Positions 1-6,622 of a DNA stretch of 17,788 bases are shown in pieces. The notes under the pieces are model-generated. The model saw only the letters and a program-made list of their open reading frames with translations. It made no database searches and was not told where the DNA came from. Numbering within the stretch: position 1 is the first letter of the stretch; the number at the start of each line of letters is the position of its first letter. The translations under genes were made by a program, and so were the position numbers. Source of the DNA: CAYVMD01 sp964452465 (lineage in GTDB: Bacteria > Armatimonadota > JACIXR01); the NCBI GenBank assembly GCA_964452465.1, contig CAYVMD010000043.1, positions 1-17,788 on the forward strand. Reading direction: 5' to 3'.

Positions 1-1
1 C

Positions 2-1318
2 TCTTCCCTCTATTGGTTCGAGGTAGCAAAGCGCTATGCGGATTTCGTCGATTCCTCCCTCGCCTATCAACCCAATCCCATCCCCTCCTGGGCTTACGAG
101 CCCGTCTACTGTTCATGGTATCCCTACGAGGACAACATCAACGAGAGGATAATCTGGGAAAACGCAAAGATAGCAAAGGAAGTGGGAATCGGAACCTTCC
201 TTATAGATGCAGGATGGAACACAAAGGAGGAAGGGGAATGGTGGTGGCCCAATGGAAGATACGGCGATTATATCCCATGCGGAGAGAAGTTTCCCGATTT
301 CAGGGGATTGATAAGGAGGATGCAGGAGGAATTGGGGCTGAAGGTGGAGGTATGGCTTGCCCCCTTCTGGCTCGGTTCGGAGAGCCAAGCCTATAAGAAG
401 GGTTTGAAGGAGGCGAGATGCAAAGTCAAGGAAGGGGATGAAATAGTGGAGAATATAAATCTCTGCCCCGCCCATCCCGCAACGAAGAAAAGGTTGGAGG
501 AAGTAGTGCGCTATTTGTTCGAGGAATTAGAAGTCGACGGTCTGTGGATAGATTTCGTGGACAGCCTACCCCTGGAATGCCACGCGGAGCATCCCCATGC
601 TTACCAAACCATCTCGGAGGGCGTCTCTGCCTGCTTAGAGGCGATATATAGGACCGCCATCTCCGTCAAGCCCGATGCGGTTATAGAATACCGCATCATG
701 CATGGAAACCTTCACAACAAGCGATTCCTCAATGTTATAGAAACCACCGATACGCCCCATAACTACGACGATAACCGGCGCTTCGGCGTTTATGTTCGTT
801 CCTTCGCTAAGGGAGTGGTAGTGAAAACCGATCCCACTATGTGGAGTCCGAAGTGCTCGCCCCAGGAGGTTGCAAAGCACCTTCAGACGATGATCATGGG
901 AGGCGTTCCCGCCTTCTCCCTCGACCTGCCAAGCTTGCCACCCTCTCATCTCCAAATCATGTCCGCCTATCTCAAATTCTACAAGGAGCATAGGGACTCC
1001 TTATTAAAGGGGAAATTCTATCCCTTAGGGAGCAATCCTTCTTTCCCTTTCCTTGTGATAGAGGGGGAGAAGACCTTCATTTATATCGGCGCTCCTTCTC
1101 CCCTCCGAGTGCCTTTATCCTCCCAACCTAGGGAGATCTACATCCTCAACGCCTCGGAGGGTGGGGATGTAGTACTTCATTCCTCCCTTCTCTCCGGCGC
1201 CTGGCAGGGGGAGATATACGATGAGAAACTTCAACTCGTTGATAGAAAAACCTTTTCCCTTTCCTCCGTCCTTTCCGCGGAGGTACCAGAGGGAGGAATG
1301 CTGAAGTTGAGCCGATGA
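2..1318 (+). CDS. Clan GH-D glycosidase, GH36/melibiase-like, 5'-truncated by window edge
   Basis: This is the C-terminal 438 residues of a glycoside hydrolase resembling alpha-galactosidases of GH36 (melibiase fold). The frame is open to the left edge, so the true start lies outside the window. Visible: a barrel strand pattern with PVYCSWYPY (GH36 often has an NSW-type motif here), FLIDAGW (compare FxxDDGW), WLAPFW, and LWIDFVD, whose Asp (codon 551-553, residue 184 of the fragment) sits where the clan nucleophile lies. ETTDTPHNYDDNR supplies an Asp (codon 749-751) at the usual acid/base position. The last ~110 residues look like the all-beta C-terminal domain. Known of the clan: retaining cleavage of alpha-galactosides or related sugars. 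The sugar cannot be read from sequence, and the motifs diverge from classical GH36, so alpha-galactosidase is only the nearest label. It ends 7 bp before a convergent small gene. Confidence 0.8.
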   Translation, partial: SSLYWFEVAKRYADFVDSSLAYQPNPIPSWAYEPVYCSWYPYEDNINERIIWENAKIAKEVGIGTFLIDAGWNTKEEGEWWWPNGRYGDYIPCGEKFPDFRGLIRRMQEELGLKVEVWLAPFWLGSESQAYKKGLKEARCKVKEGDEIVENINLCPAHPATKKRLEEVVRYLFEELEVDGLWIDFVDSLPLECHAEHPHAYQTISEGVSACLEAIYRTAISVKPDAVIEYRIMHGNLHNKRFLNVIETTDTPHNYDDNRRFGVYVRSFAKGVVVKTDPTMWSPKCSPQEVAKHLQTMIMGGVPAFSLDLPSLPPSHLQIMSAYLKFYKEHRDSLLKGKFYPLGSNPSFPFLVIEGEKTFIYIGAPSPLRVPLSSQPREIYILNASEGGDVVLHSSLLSGAWQGEIYDEKLQLVDRKTFSLSSVLSAEVPEGGMLKLSR

Positions 1319-1325
1319 GGTAAGT

Positions 1326-1664
1326 TTAAGCGCAGTGGGGGCACTTCCAATCACTGCCCGGGGGAGCGGAGGGATGGGCAGGGGTATCTGGGGGGTTAAA
1401 CCTATGCCACCAACTGCAATGTGTCGCGAAGGCCTCCTCGGGGGAGGAGGCAACCTTGAACCAGAAGAAGGAGTAATCGTGCCTTTTGGCTTCCTCCTTT
1501 ATTACATCCGCCGCTGAGGAATCAGCCCTTCCAATATAATGATGGATCTTCCCGTCCCGGGATAGGATGAAGACCACTGGTACATCTTTGGCGGAGACGA
1601 AGTAATCCACCCAATCTATAGGGTAAGGACCCTCCATCTCTATCGGCATCGGTCCCTTCACCAT
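1326..1664 (-). CDS. Small GIY-YIG-like protein with C-terminal CPHC motif
   Basis: A 112-residue protein read toward the GH36-like gene. The core has VFILSRDGKIHHYIGRA, which resembles the two-strand GIY...YIG element with the first motif degenerate (VFI). It is followed by a conserved-looking block, SSPEEAFATHCSWWHRF, and ends in a W-K-C-P-H-C-A tail that probably binds a metal with other Cys/His. I recognise this as a widespread, uncharacterised small-protein type (YIG core, 'EAF..EC..(Y/W)H.F', Asp-Trp-Lys-Cys-Pro-x-Cys end). Nuclease activity is not established. The ATG at 1664 is chosen because GGAGG lies 5 bases upstream; a GTG at 1670 would overlap that site. An RpoE-like promoter lies directly upstream, suggesting stress control. 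Confidence 0.75.
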   Translation of the reverse strand: MVKGPMPIEMEGPYPIDWVDYFVSAKDVPVVFILSRDGKIHHYIGRADSSAADVIKEEAKRHDYSFFWFKVASSPEEAFATHCSWWHRFNPPDTPAHPSAPPGSDWKCPHCA

Positions 1665-1685
1665 CTTCACCTCCCTTCTTATTAT

Positions 1686-1713
1686 TTAGACTACCCCAAA
1701 TGGCGAAAGTTCC
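1686..1713 (-). promoter_or_regulatory. ECF (RpoE-type) sigma promoter: GGAACTT-N15-GTCTAA
   Basis: Read on the minus strand, GGAACTT (1713-1707), 15 bases, then GTCTAA (1691-1686). This matches at every position the published E. coli sigma-E consensus form (GGAACTT, 15-19 spacer, GTCTAA). A transcript would begin near 1680, leaving about 16 bases that contain the GGGAGG ribosome site of the GIY-YIG-like gene at 1664. Which sigma factor uses it is inference; the window itself carries an ECF factor at 11005-10421. Confidence 0.6.
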
Positions 1714-1726
1714 TCTCGTTTATCCC

Positions 1727-1755
1727 TTCCCAAATCCTCGCTAAACTGATATAAA
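1727..1755 (+). promoter_or_regulatory. Possible housekeeping promoter for the GH38-like gene
   Basis: TTCCCA (1727-1732, four of six to TTGACA), 17 bases, TATAAA (1750-1755). Start of transcription would fall near 1762, giving an ~18-base leader that holds the GGAG ribosome site at 1771-1774. It is divergent from the ECF-type promoter at 1686-1713. The -35 is weak, so only the -10 is persuasive. Confidence 0.4.
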
Positions 1756-1779
1756 TCTTGAGATATGAGAGGAGAGCGA

Positions 1780-4700
1780 ATGTTAAAATTATTCACTATG
1801 TCGTTGCTTTTTGTGGTTTCCCTCGCGAAGCCCGCCGTCGTCTTTCAGATAGGAAAGGCGGATGGCTCCTATAGGGAGTTCGCCCTAAGCGGGAACTATT
1901 CCCTCTATCTTCAGACTTTTCCCCAGGATGTTCTCTTCAAGGTGGGGGAGAGCAAGGAGGCAAGGGATTTCCCCTACATCCATCCGGGACCGAGCGATTT
2001 CTGGGCAGGGGCGAGGCCTCATACCTTCCGCATTATCTTCTCCCTCGACCATCAACCCCGAGCAACCTCCCGCCTCACCCTTCATCTCGTTAACACCCAT
2101 TATGGCAGTCCCCCTCGCCTTTCCCTCTCCATAAATTCCCATCCCCTTTCCCCCGTCGTTACCCCAGCCGGTGGGGGCGCTGCTTCCCTCTACGATCCCG
2201 CCCAGGGGAAAAGATGGACCCTTTCCTTCATCTTCCCCGCCTCTTTGCTCCGCCAAGGAGAGAACGAGATCTCCATCACCAATCAACAGGGCAGTTGGTT
2301 CCTTTACGACGCTATTACCTTAGAGGAGGGATTGGAATTGGAAGGACCTATTATAACCGATATTAGGGCAACCTGTTCCCCTTTCTTCCTGCGAGAAGGA
2401 AACTCTCCTAAACAGGTTCTCCAGATCTATCTAAACAACGCAGGAGGCGAAGGGGAGGTGGAGATCGCCTTGAAGTCCCTCAGGGTATCCCAAAGCGAGA
2501 GACGACATATAGCGAGCGGGATGAACGAGATTTCCCTCTCCTTACCAGATGAATTGAAGGACGGTGAACGCTTGGAGGTGGAGGTGCAGGGAGCGAGATG
2601 CGAGGTGGAAGTGAAGAGGTATAGAAAGTTCCTCTTGTTCCTGGCTCCCAGCGTTCACACCGACATAGGCTACACCGATGTCCAGGATAGGGTCGTGCAG
2701 AGGCACAACTACAATATAAAGACCGCCATCGAGGAATGCGAGAGGAATCTCGCCTTCAAATGGAATCTGGAGGTCGCCTGGCAGGTGGAGAACTTCCTAC
2801 GGGATGAACCAGATTTGAAGGAAAGACTCTTTCAACTTCTGAGGGAAAATCGGCTTTCCCTCCAGGCGCTATACGGCAATATGCTAACGGGGCTTTGTAG
2901 CCCGGAGTCGTTCCTGAGAGTGCCTTTGTATGCCAAGCGCCTGGCGGATATCTACCACTTCCCCTTGGATTCCGCCCTTCTCTCCGATGTCCCTTCCGCG
3001 ATCTATACCCTTCCCAGCTTGCTTCACTCCTTCGGGGTGAAGTACCTCGCAGAAGCGATAAACACCTACAGAGCGCGTTTCCCCTACCCTCCCCATCCCT
3101 TTTATTGGGAGGGTCCGGATGGAGGGAAGGTGCTTTTCTTCCCTTCACCGAGATACGCTGGGGCACAGGAAATCGGGCTTCTCGATTCCCTGGAGGTGGT
3201 TGGCAACCGCATCCACTCCCTCGTAGAGGATCTGGAACGCAACGGATATCCCTATGATGCCTATCTCCTTTATGGCGCCTTCGTCGACAACGCTCCCTTG
3301 GATCCTCGCTTTATGCAATTGGTTGAGGAATGGAACGCGAAATACGCCTATCCTCGCATTATAGTTGCCCTCAACGATGAATTCTTCCGCTACATAGAGC
3401 AGAAATACAAGGACAAGATACCCACTTATAGATTGGATGCCGGCGCTTATTGGGAGGATGGGGCGGTCTCCACCGCTAAGGAATTGGCAATGAACAGACA
3501 GGCAAAGGATTGGGCGGTGGAAGGAGAGATCCTCTTTTCCCTTTCCCAAATGCTCAATCCCTCCCTTTCCTATCCCCGGGAAGAATTCCAAAAACTATGG
3601 AGGGATATCCTCCTATTCGACGAACATACTTGGGGGGCATGGTGTAGCGTCTCCGATCCCTTCGCCGAGACAACTCTTCGGCAGTGGGAGATAAAAGCCT
3701 CCTTCGCTCACAGTGCCTACCAAAGGGCGGAAAGGCTGAGGGAACAAGGCGTGAGGCGCTTCGCTTCCCTGATAGATGTAAAGGAGAGCTCCATCCTCGT
3801 CTTCAACCCTCTCTCCTTCCCTCGCTCCGATATAGTGAAGGTCAAGGTGCCTTATGAAGACTTTCGCCTCTACGATGGGAAAAAGGAAATCCCCTGGCAA
3901 AGGGACGGAGACGAGGTGGTCTTCTATATAAAGAATGTTCCCTCCCTGGGGTATAAGACGATCAGGATAGAACAAGGAGGGGTATCCGCCTTCCCTCCCT
4001 CCTCCTCCCTATCCTCCTCGGCGTTGGAGACCCCCTTCTTCCGCATAGCTTACGACGAGGAGGGGATAATCTCCCTTTACGACAAGGAATTGAAGCAGGA
4101 ATTGCTGAAGAAGGGTGAGAAATTGGGGGATTATCTCTACTTTGCCGGTCCTCCGGATAACCCTGTATTGCACAAGTTGGGAAGGGGCAAGGTCTGGGTG
4201 GAGAACAACGGTCCCGTTTTCTGTGACCTTTGCTTCTCCTCCTCCGGTTACAAGACGCCCAAATACCTCCTGCGCCTTCGCCTTTACAAGGATATAAAGA
4301 GAATAGATATAACGATCGAGATGGACAAGGAGGAGACATTGGACAAGGAGATGGTCTTCATCTGCTTCCCCTTCGCCCTGGAGAAGCCCGAGGTGAGGAT
4401 GGAGTATCCCGGGGCGATTATGGAGCCTCTGAAGGAACAGTTCACCCATGCCTGTAAGAATTGGTTCACGCTACACAAGTGGGCGGGTTTGAGGGATAAA
4501 ACGAAGGGGATCCTCTGGGTGAGCCAGGATGCCCCTCTTCTATCCCTTGGGCAACCCTTTTATAAGGAATGGCAGGATGAATTGAGGCTGGCGGATGGCT
4601 CTCTCTTCTCTTTCATCATGCACAACCATTGGGACACCAATTACAAGGCTTCTCAGGGAGGTTCCTTCACTTTCCGCTATTCGATCTTCTCCTTTGGAGG

Positions 4701-5043
4701 CAATCCCTCCAACACGGAAGCCACCCAATTAGCCTGGAGCACAGCTCACCCCCTCCTCGCTCTTTATTTGTCCCCCCGAAAGGGCGTTCTGCCCGGGGAG
4801 GGTTCCTTCCTTGAAGTGGAAGGAGCCATGTTGACTACCCTCAAGCGAGCGGAGGATGGGAAGGGATGGGTATTGCGCCTCTGGAGGGCGGAGAGGAAAG
4901 GAGGGACAGTGAGGGTAAAAACCTCTCTGCCTTTGAGGGAAGCCTTCCTTTGCGATCCTTCGGAGAGGCTCCAGGAGAAAGTAAACCTTAAAGAGGCGCT
5001 CCCTTCGTCTCCCTCCGCCTTTCTCACCCTCCGCCTTCGCTGA
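1780..5043 (+). CDS. Exported GH38 alpha-mannosidase-like protein with N-terminal PL4-type beta domain
   Basis: A 1087-residue protein. Residues 1-16 form a signal peptide (Lys then a hydrophobic run, likely cut after SLA). Residues ~20-185 resemble domain III of rhamnogalacturonan lyase (PL4), a carbohydrate-binding beta-sandwich: YIHPGPSDFWAG, and FLYDAITLE at its end. The GH38 catalytic part follows: HTDIGYTD with zinc ligands His293 and Asp295, WNLEVAWQVE, SDVPSAIYTLP with Asp403 where the nucleophile is expected, and DEHTWGA with His616 as another zinc ligand. The rest is the large all-beta C-terminal region. GH38 enzymes are Zn-dependent retaining alpha-mannosidases; the exact substrate here is unknown, though the PL4-like domain hints at pectic or complex plant glycans. 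ATG 1780 is preferred to ATG 1765 because GGAG (1771-1774) precedes it by 5 bases. Confidence 0.85.
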   Translation: MLKLFTMSLLFVVSLAKPAVVFQIGKADGSYREFALSGNYSLYLQTFPQDVLFKVGESKEARDFPYIHPGPSDFWAGARPHTFRIIFSLDHQPRATSRLTLHLVNTHYGSPPRLSLSINSHPLSPVVTPAGGGAASLYDPAQGKRWTLSFIFPASLLRQGENEISITNQQGSWFLYDAITLEEGLELEGPIITDIRATCSPFFLREGNSPKQVLQIYLNNAGGEGEVEIALKSLRVSQSERRHIASGMNEISLSLPDELKDGERLEVEVQGARCEVEVKRYRKFLLFLAPSVHTDIGYTDVQDRVVQRHNYNIKTAIEECERNLAFKWNLEVAWQVENFLRDEPDLKERLFQLLRENRLSLQALYGNMLTGLCSPESFLRVPLYAKRLADIYHFPLDSALLSDVPSAIYTLPSLLHSFGVKYLAEAINTYRARFPYPPHPFYWEGPDGGKVLFFPSPRYAGAQEIGLLDSLEVVGNRIHSLVEDLERNGYPYDAYLLYGAFVDNAPLDPRFMQLVEEWNAKYAYPRIIVALNDEFFRYIEQKYKDKIPTYRLDAGAYWEDGAVSTAKELAMNRQAKDWAVEGEILFSLSQMLNPSLSYPREEFQKLWRDILLFDEHTWGAWCSVSDPFAETTLRQWEIKASFAHSAYQRAERLREQGVRRFASLIDVKESSILVFNPLSFPRSDIVKVKVPYEDFRLYDGKKEIPWQRDGDEVVFYIKNVPSLGYKTIRIEQGGVSAFPPSSSLSSSALETPFFRIAYDEEGIISLYDKELKQELLKKGEKLGDYLYFAGPPDNPVLHKLGRGKVWVENNGPVFCDLCFSSSGYKTPKYLLRLRLYKDIKRIDITIEMDKEETLDKEMVFICFPFALEKPEVRMEYPGAIMEPLKEQFTHACKNWFTLHKWAGLRDKTKGILWVSQDAPLLSLGQPFYKEWQDELRLADGSLFSFIMHNHWDTNYKASQGGSFTFRYSIFSFGGNPSNTEATQLAWSTAHPLLALYLSPRKGVLPGEGSFLEVEGAMLTTLKRAEDGKGWVLRLWRAERKGGTVRVKTSLPLREAFLCDPSERLQEKVNLKEALPSSPSAFLTLRLR

Positions 5044-5048
5044 AATAG

Positions 5049-5068
5049 CCCGCTTGGGGAAGCGTGGG
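5049..5068 (+). terminator. Weak hairpin after the GH38-like gene
   Basis: CCCGCTT, loop GGGG, AAGCG-T-GGG forms a stem with one bulged T, 5 bases after the stop codon. No U-rich run follows, so it would not be a classical intrinsic terminator. It may end the transcript or protect its 3' end before the next promoter at 5115. Confidence 0.25.
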
Positions 5069-5114
5069 TGAATAATTACTCATATCATAAGAACTTCTTG
5101 AAAACACAACGGGG

Positions 5115-5143
5115 TTGACGGAGAGAGGAGAGGTGGGTAAAAT
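5115..5143 (+). promoter_or_regulatory. Sigma-70 type promoter, near-leaderless start
   Basis: TTGACG (5115-5120), exactly 17 bases, TAAAAT (5138-5143): five of six at each element with optimal spacing. Transcription would begin around 5150-5151, only 2-3 bases before ATG 5153. It would drive the membrane protein / glycosyltransferase / phosphoesterase operon. Confidence 0.6.
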
Positions 5144-5152
5144 GGATTGGGA

Positions 5153-5443
5153 ATGGAAAAGGATCTGCTCTATGCATCGTCGCCTTCTTCCTCCTTAGCA
5201 GTGCTCTCTCTCTTTTTCTTAGTATCCTTCGTCGTTTTGGTGCTCTTCGGTAGCGCCGTTCTTTTCGCCGAGCAGAATAAATCGAGGGAAGGCATATGCC
5301 AAATCATGGGCATAAGAACCCGTGAGGACCTCCTCCCGCTTTTCCTCGTCGCCCTTTTTGGAGTTCTCGTCCTGGCAATCCTCGTATTCTCCTTATTCCC
5401 TCCCATGGGAATACCCGCTGCTCTTCCCATCACACCGTTATGA
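5153..5443 (+). CDS. Small two-helix membrane protein, partner candidate for the adjacent glycosyltransferase
   Basis: A 96-residue protein of no recognised family. It has two strongly hydrophobic segments (about residues 15-40 and 62-84) separated by a short charged loop (EQNKSREGICQIMGIRTRED). Its stop TGA overlaps the ATG of the glycosyltransferase as ATGA (5440-5443), which argues that it is translated and coupled. ATG 5153 is preferred because the promoter's predicted start site lies just before it; an in-frame TTG at 5147 is possible. A two-helix protein next to a processive GT2 recalls PgaD beside PgaC, but I see no sequence identity to support homology. Confidence 0.65.
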   Translation: MEKDLLYASSPSSSLAVLSLFFLVSFVVLVLFGSAVLFAEQNKSREGICQIMGIRTREDLLPLFLVALFGVLVLAILVFSLFPPMGIPAALPITPL

Positions 5444-6612
5444 TAGACCTATCCTTCCTCACCATCCCCGCTTCCCTCATCATGCTCACTATCTCCCTCG
5501 CCTGGCTCCTCATCATCCTTCTTAGTCTCCTCTACAAACCTCCCTCCCTTTCCTCCCATCATAACAATAATCCCCTCCTCTTCTCCGTCATAATTCCCGC
5601 TCATAACGAGGAGAAAGTGATCAAGGACATAATCCAGGATTTCCTAAACCAAACTTATCCCCATTTGGAGATAATCGTCGTGTGCCATAACTGCGTAGAC
5701 AAAACCTACGAGGTGGCAAGTAGCATCAAAGATGAGAGATTGAAAGTGATAGAATTAAGGACGCCGATCTCTGGAAAGGCTTTAGCGTTGAACGAAGCCC
5801 TGAAGCATTGCAGGGGAGATGTCGTCGTCCAAATGGATGCGGATAATAGGGTGGGAAAGGATTTCCTCTCCAAAGCCTCCCTGTACTTCGCTGATCCCTC
5901 CCTGAACGCCATCCAGGTGAAATTGTCCACGAAAAACCCGAACTTCAACCTCCTCACGAAATGCCAGCAGTTGGAATACGAGATGTTCGGCATGCCCTTT
6001 TGGGAAGGCAGGAGCGTGCTGGGGCTCTCTTGCACCATCGGGGGAACGGGCGTCATGATAAGGCGGAGGATATTGGAGAGCGTAGGAGGTTGGGATAACG
6101 AACTCATAGAGGATTACGACCTATATTGTAAATTGACCCAAAGGGGGATAAAGGTGATCTACGCGCCGAATGTGGAATGCTACGACGAGAAACCACCCTA
6201 TTGGTCCGCCTTAATATCCCAAAGAGCGAGGTGGATAAAGGGGCATTTCCATATCATGAGAAAGAGGTTCCATGACCGGTTCTCCTTCCTGGATATACTC
6301 TATATGTTCTCCCCTATGTTTTACATCGCCTGGTATCTATCCGCCCTGATCACCTTCCTCTACCCTCTCTCCCTCCTCTTTCACTTCTCCATCTCCTTTT
6401 TTTATGTGCATGCTTATATTTGGTTCTACTCCCTCCTCATCATGTACGCCTTCTTCGCTTTCCGCCTTTGGAAACAGAAGATGTCTGCGGATATCCTCTA
6501 CCTCCCCATCTTCTTCCTGTTTAGTTTCCATTGGCTCATCGCCTTCCTCAAGAGTTTCTTCATTAAGACCTGGGCGCAGGCGAAAACGGCCCATGGCTAC
6601 ATAACGACATGA
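5440..6612 (+). CDS. Membrane-bound processive-type family 2 glycosyltransferase
   Basis: A 390-residue inner-membrane GT2 enzyme. It has an N-terminal helix (~7-30), a cytosolic GT-A domain (~45-280), then four or so C-terminal helices. Catalytic motifs are in the expected order: FSVIIPAHNEE, Asp133-Ala-Asp135 (DxD, metal and nucleotide sugar), GGTGVMIRR, Glu224-Asp225 (general base region), and Gln261-xx-Arg264-Trp265 (QxxRW, typical of cellulose, chitin and poly-GlcNAc synthases). The family transfers sugar from a nucleotide donor to a growing or lipid-linked acceptor; neither donor nor product can be read here. It is translated from an ATGA overlap with the preceding membrane protein, and its stop TGA (6610-6612) touches the ribosome site of the next gene, so the three form one operon. 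Confidence 0.88.
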   Translation: MIDLSFLTIPASLIMLTISLAWLLIILLSLLYKPPSLSSHHNNNPLLFSVIIPAHNEEKVIKDIIQDFLNQTYPHLEIIVVCHNCVDKTYEVASSIKDERLKVIELRTPISGKALALNEALKHCRGDVVVQMDADNRVGKDFLSKASLYFADPSLNAIQVKLSTKNPNFNLLTKCQQLEYEMFGMPFWEGRSVLGLSCTIGGTGVMIRRRILESVGGWDNELIEDYDLYCKLTQRGIKVIYAPNVECYDEKPPYWSALISQRARWIKGHFHIMRKRFHDRFSFLDILYMFSPMFYIAWYLSALITFLYPLSLLFHFSISFFYVHAYIWFYSLLIMYAFFAFRLWKQKMSADILYLPIFFLFSFHWLIAFLKSFFIKTWAQAKTAHGYITT

Positions 6613-6620
6613 AAGGAGGT
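6612..6620 (+). promoter_or_regulatory. Strong ribosome binding site AAAGGAGGT before a non-canonical start
   Basis: A nine-base match to the anti-SD complement, beginning on the last base of the glycosyltransferase stop codon. The next in-frame initiation candidates are ATT (6623) and ATA (6629). The first in-frame ATG/GTG/TTG is TTG at 6650, too far (30 bases) to use this site. Confidence 0.7.
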
Positions 6621-6622
6621 TT

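Noticed and set aside
2756..3591. Minus-strand open frames under the GH38 gene
   Set aside because: They overlap the catalytic region of GH38, are Arg/Gly/Pro-rich, and overlap one another.
5089..5112. GAACTT at 5091-5096 as a second ECF-type -35
   Set aside because: No GTCTAA- or TCTGA-like -10 at 15-19 bases downstream; the TTGACG/TAAAAT pair explains the region better.
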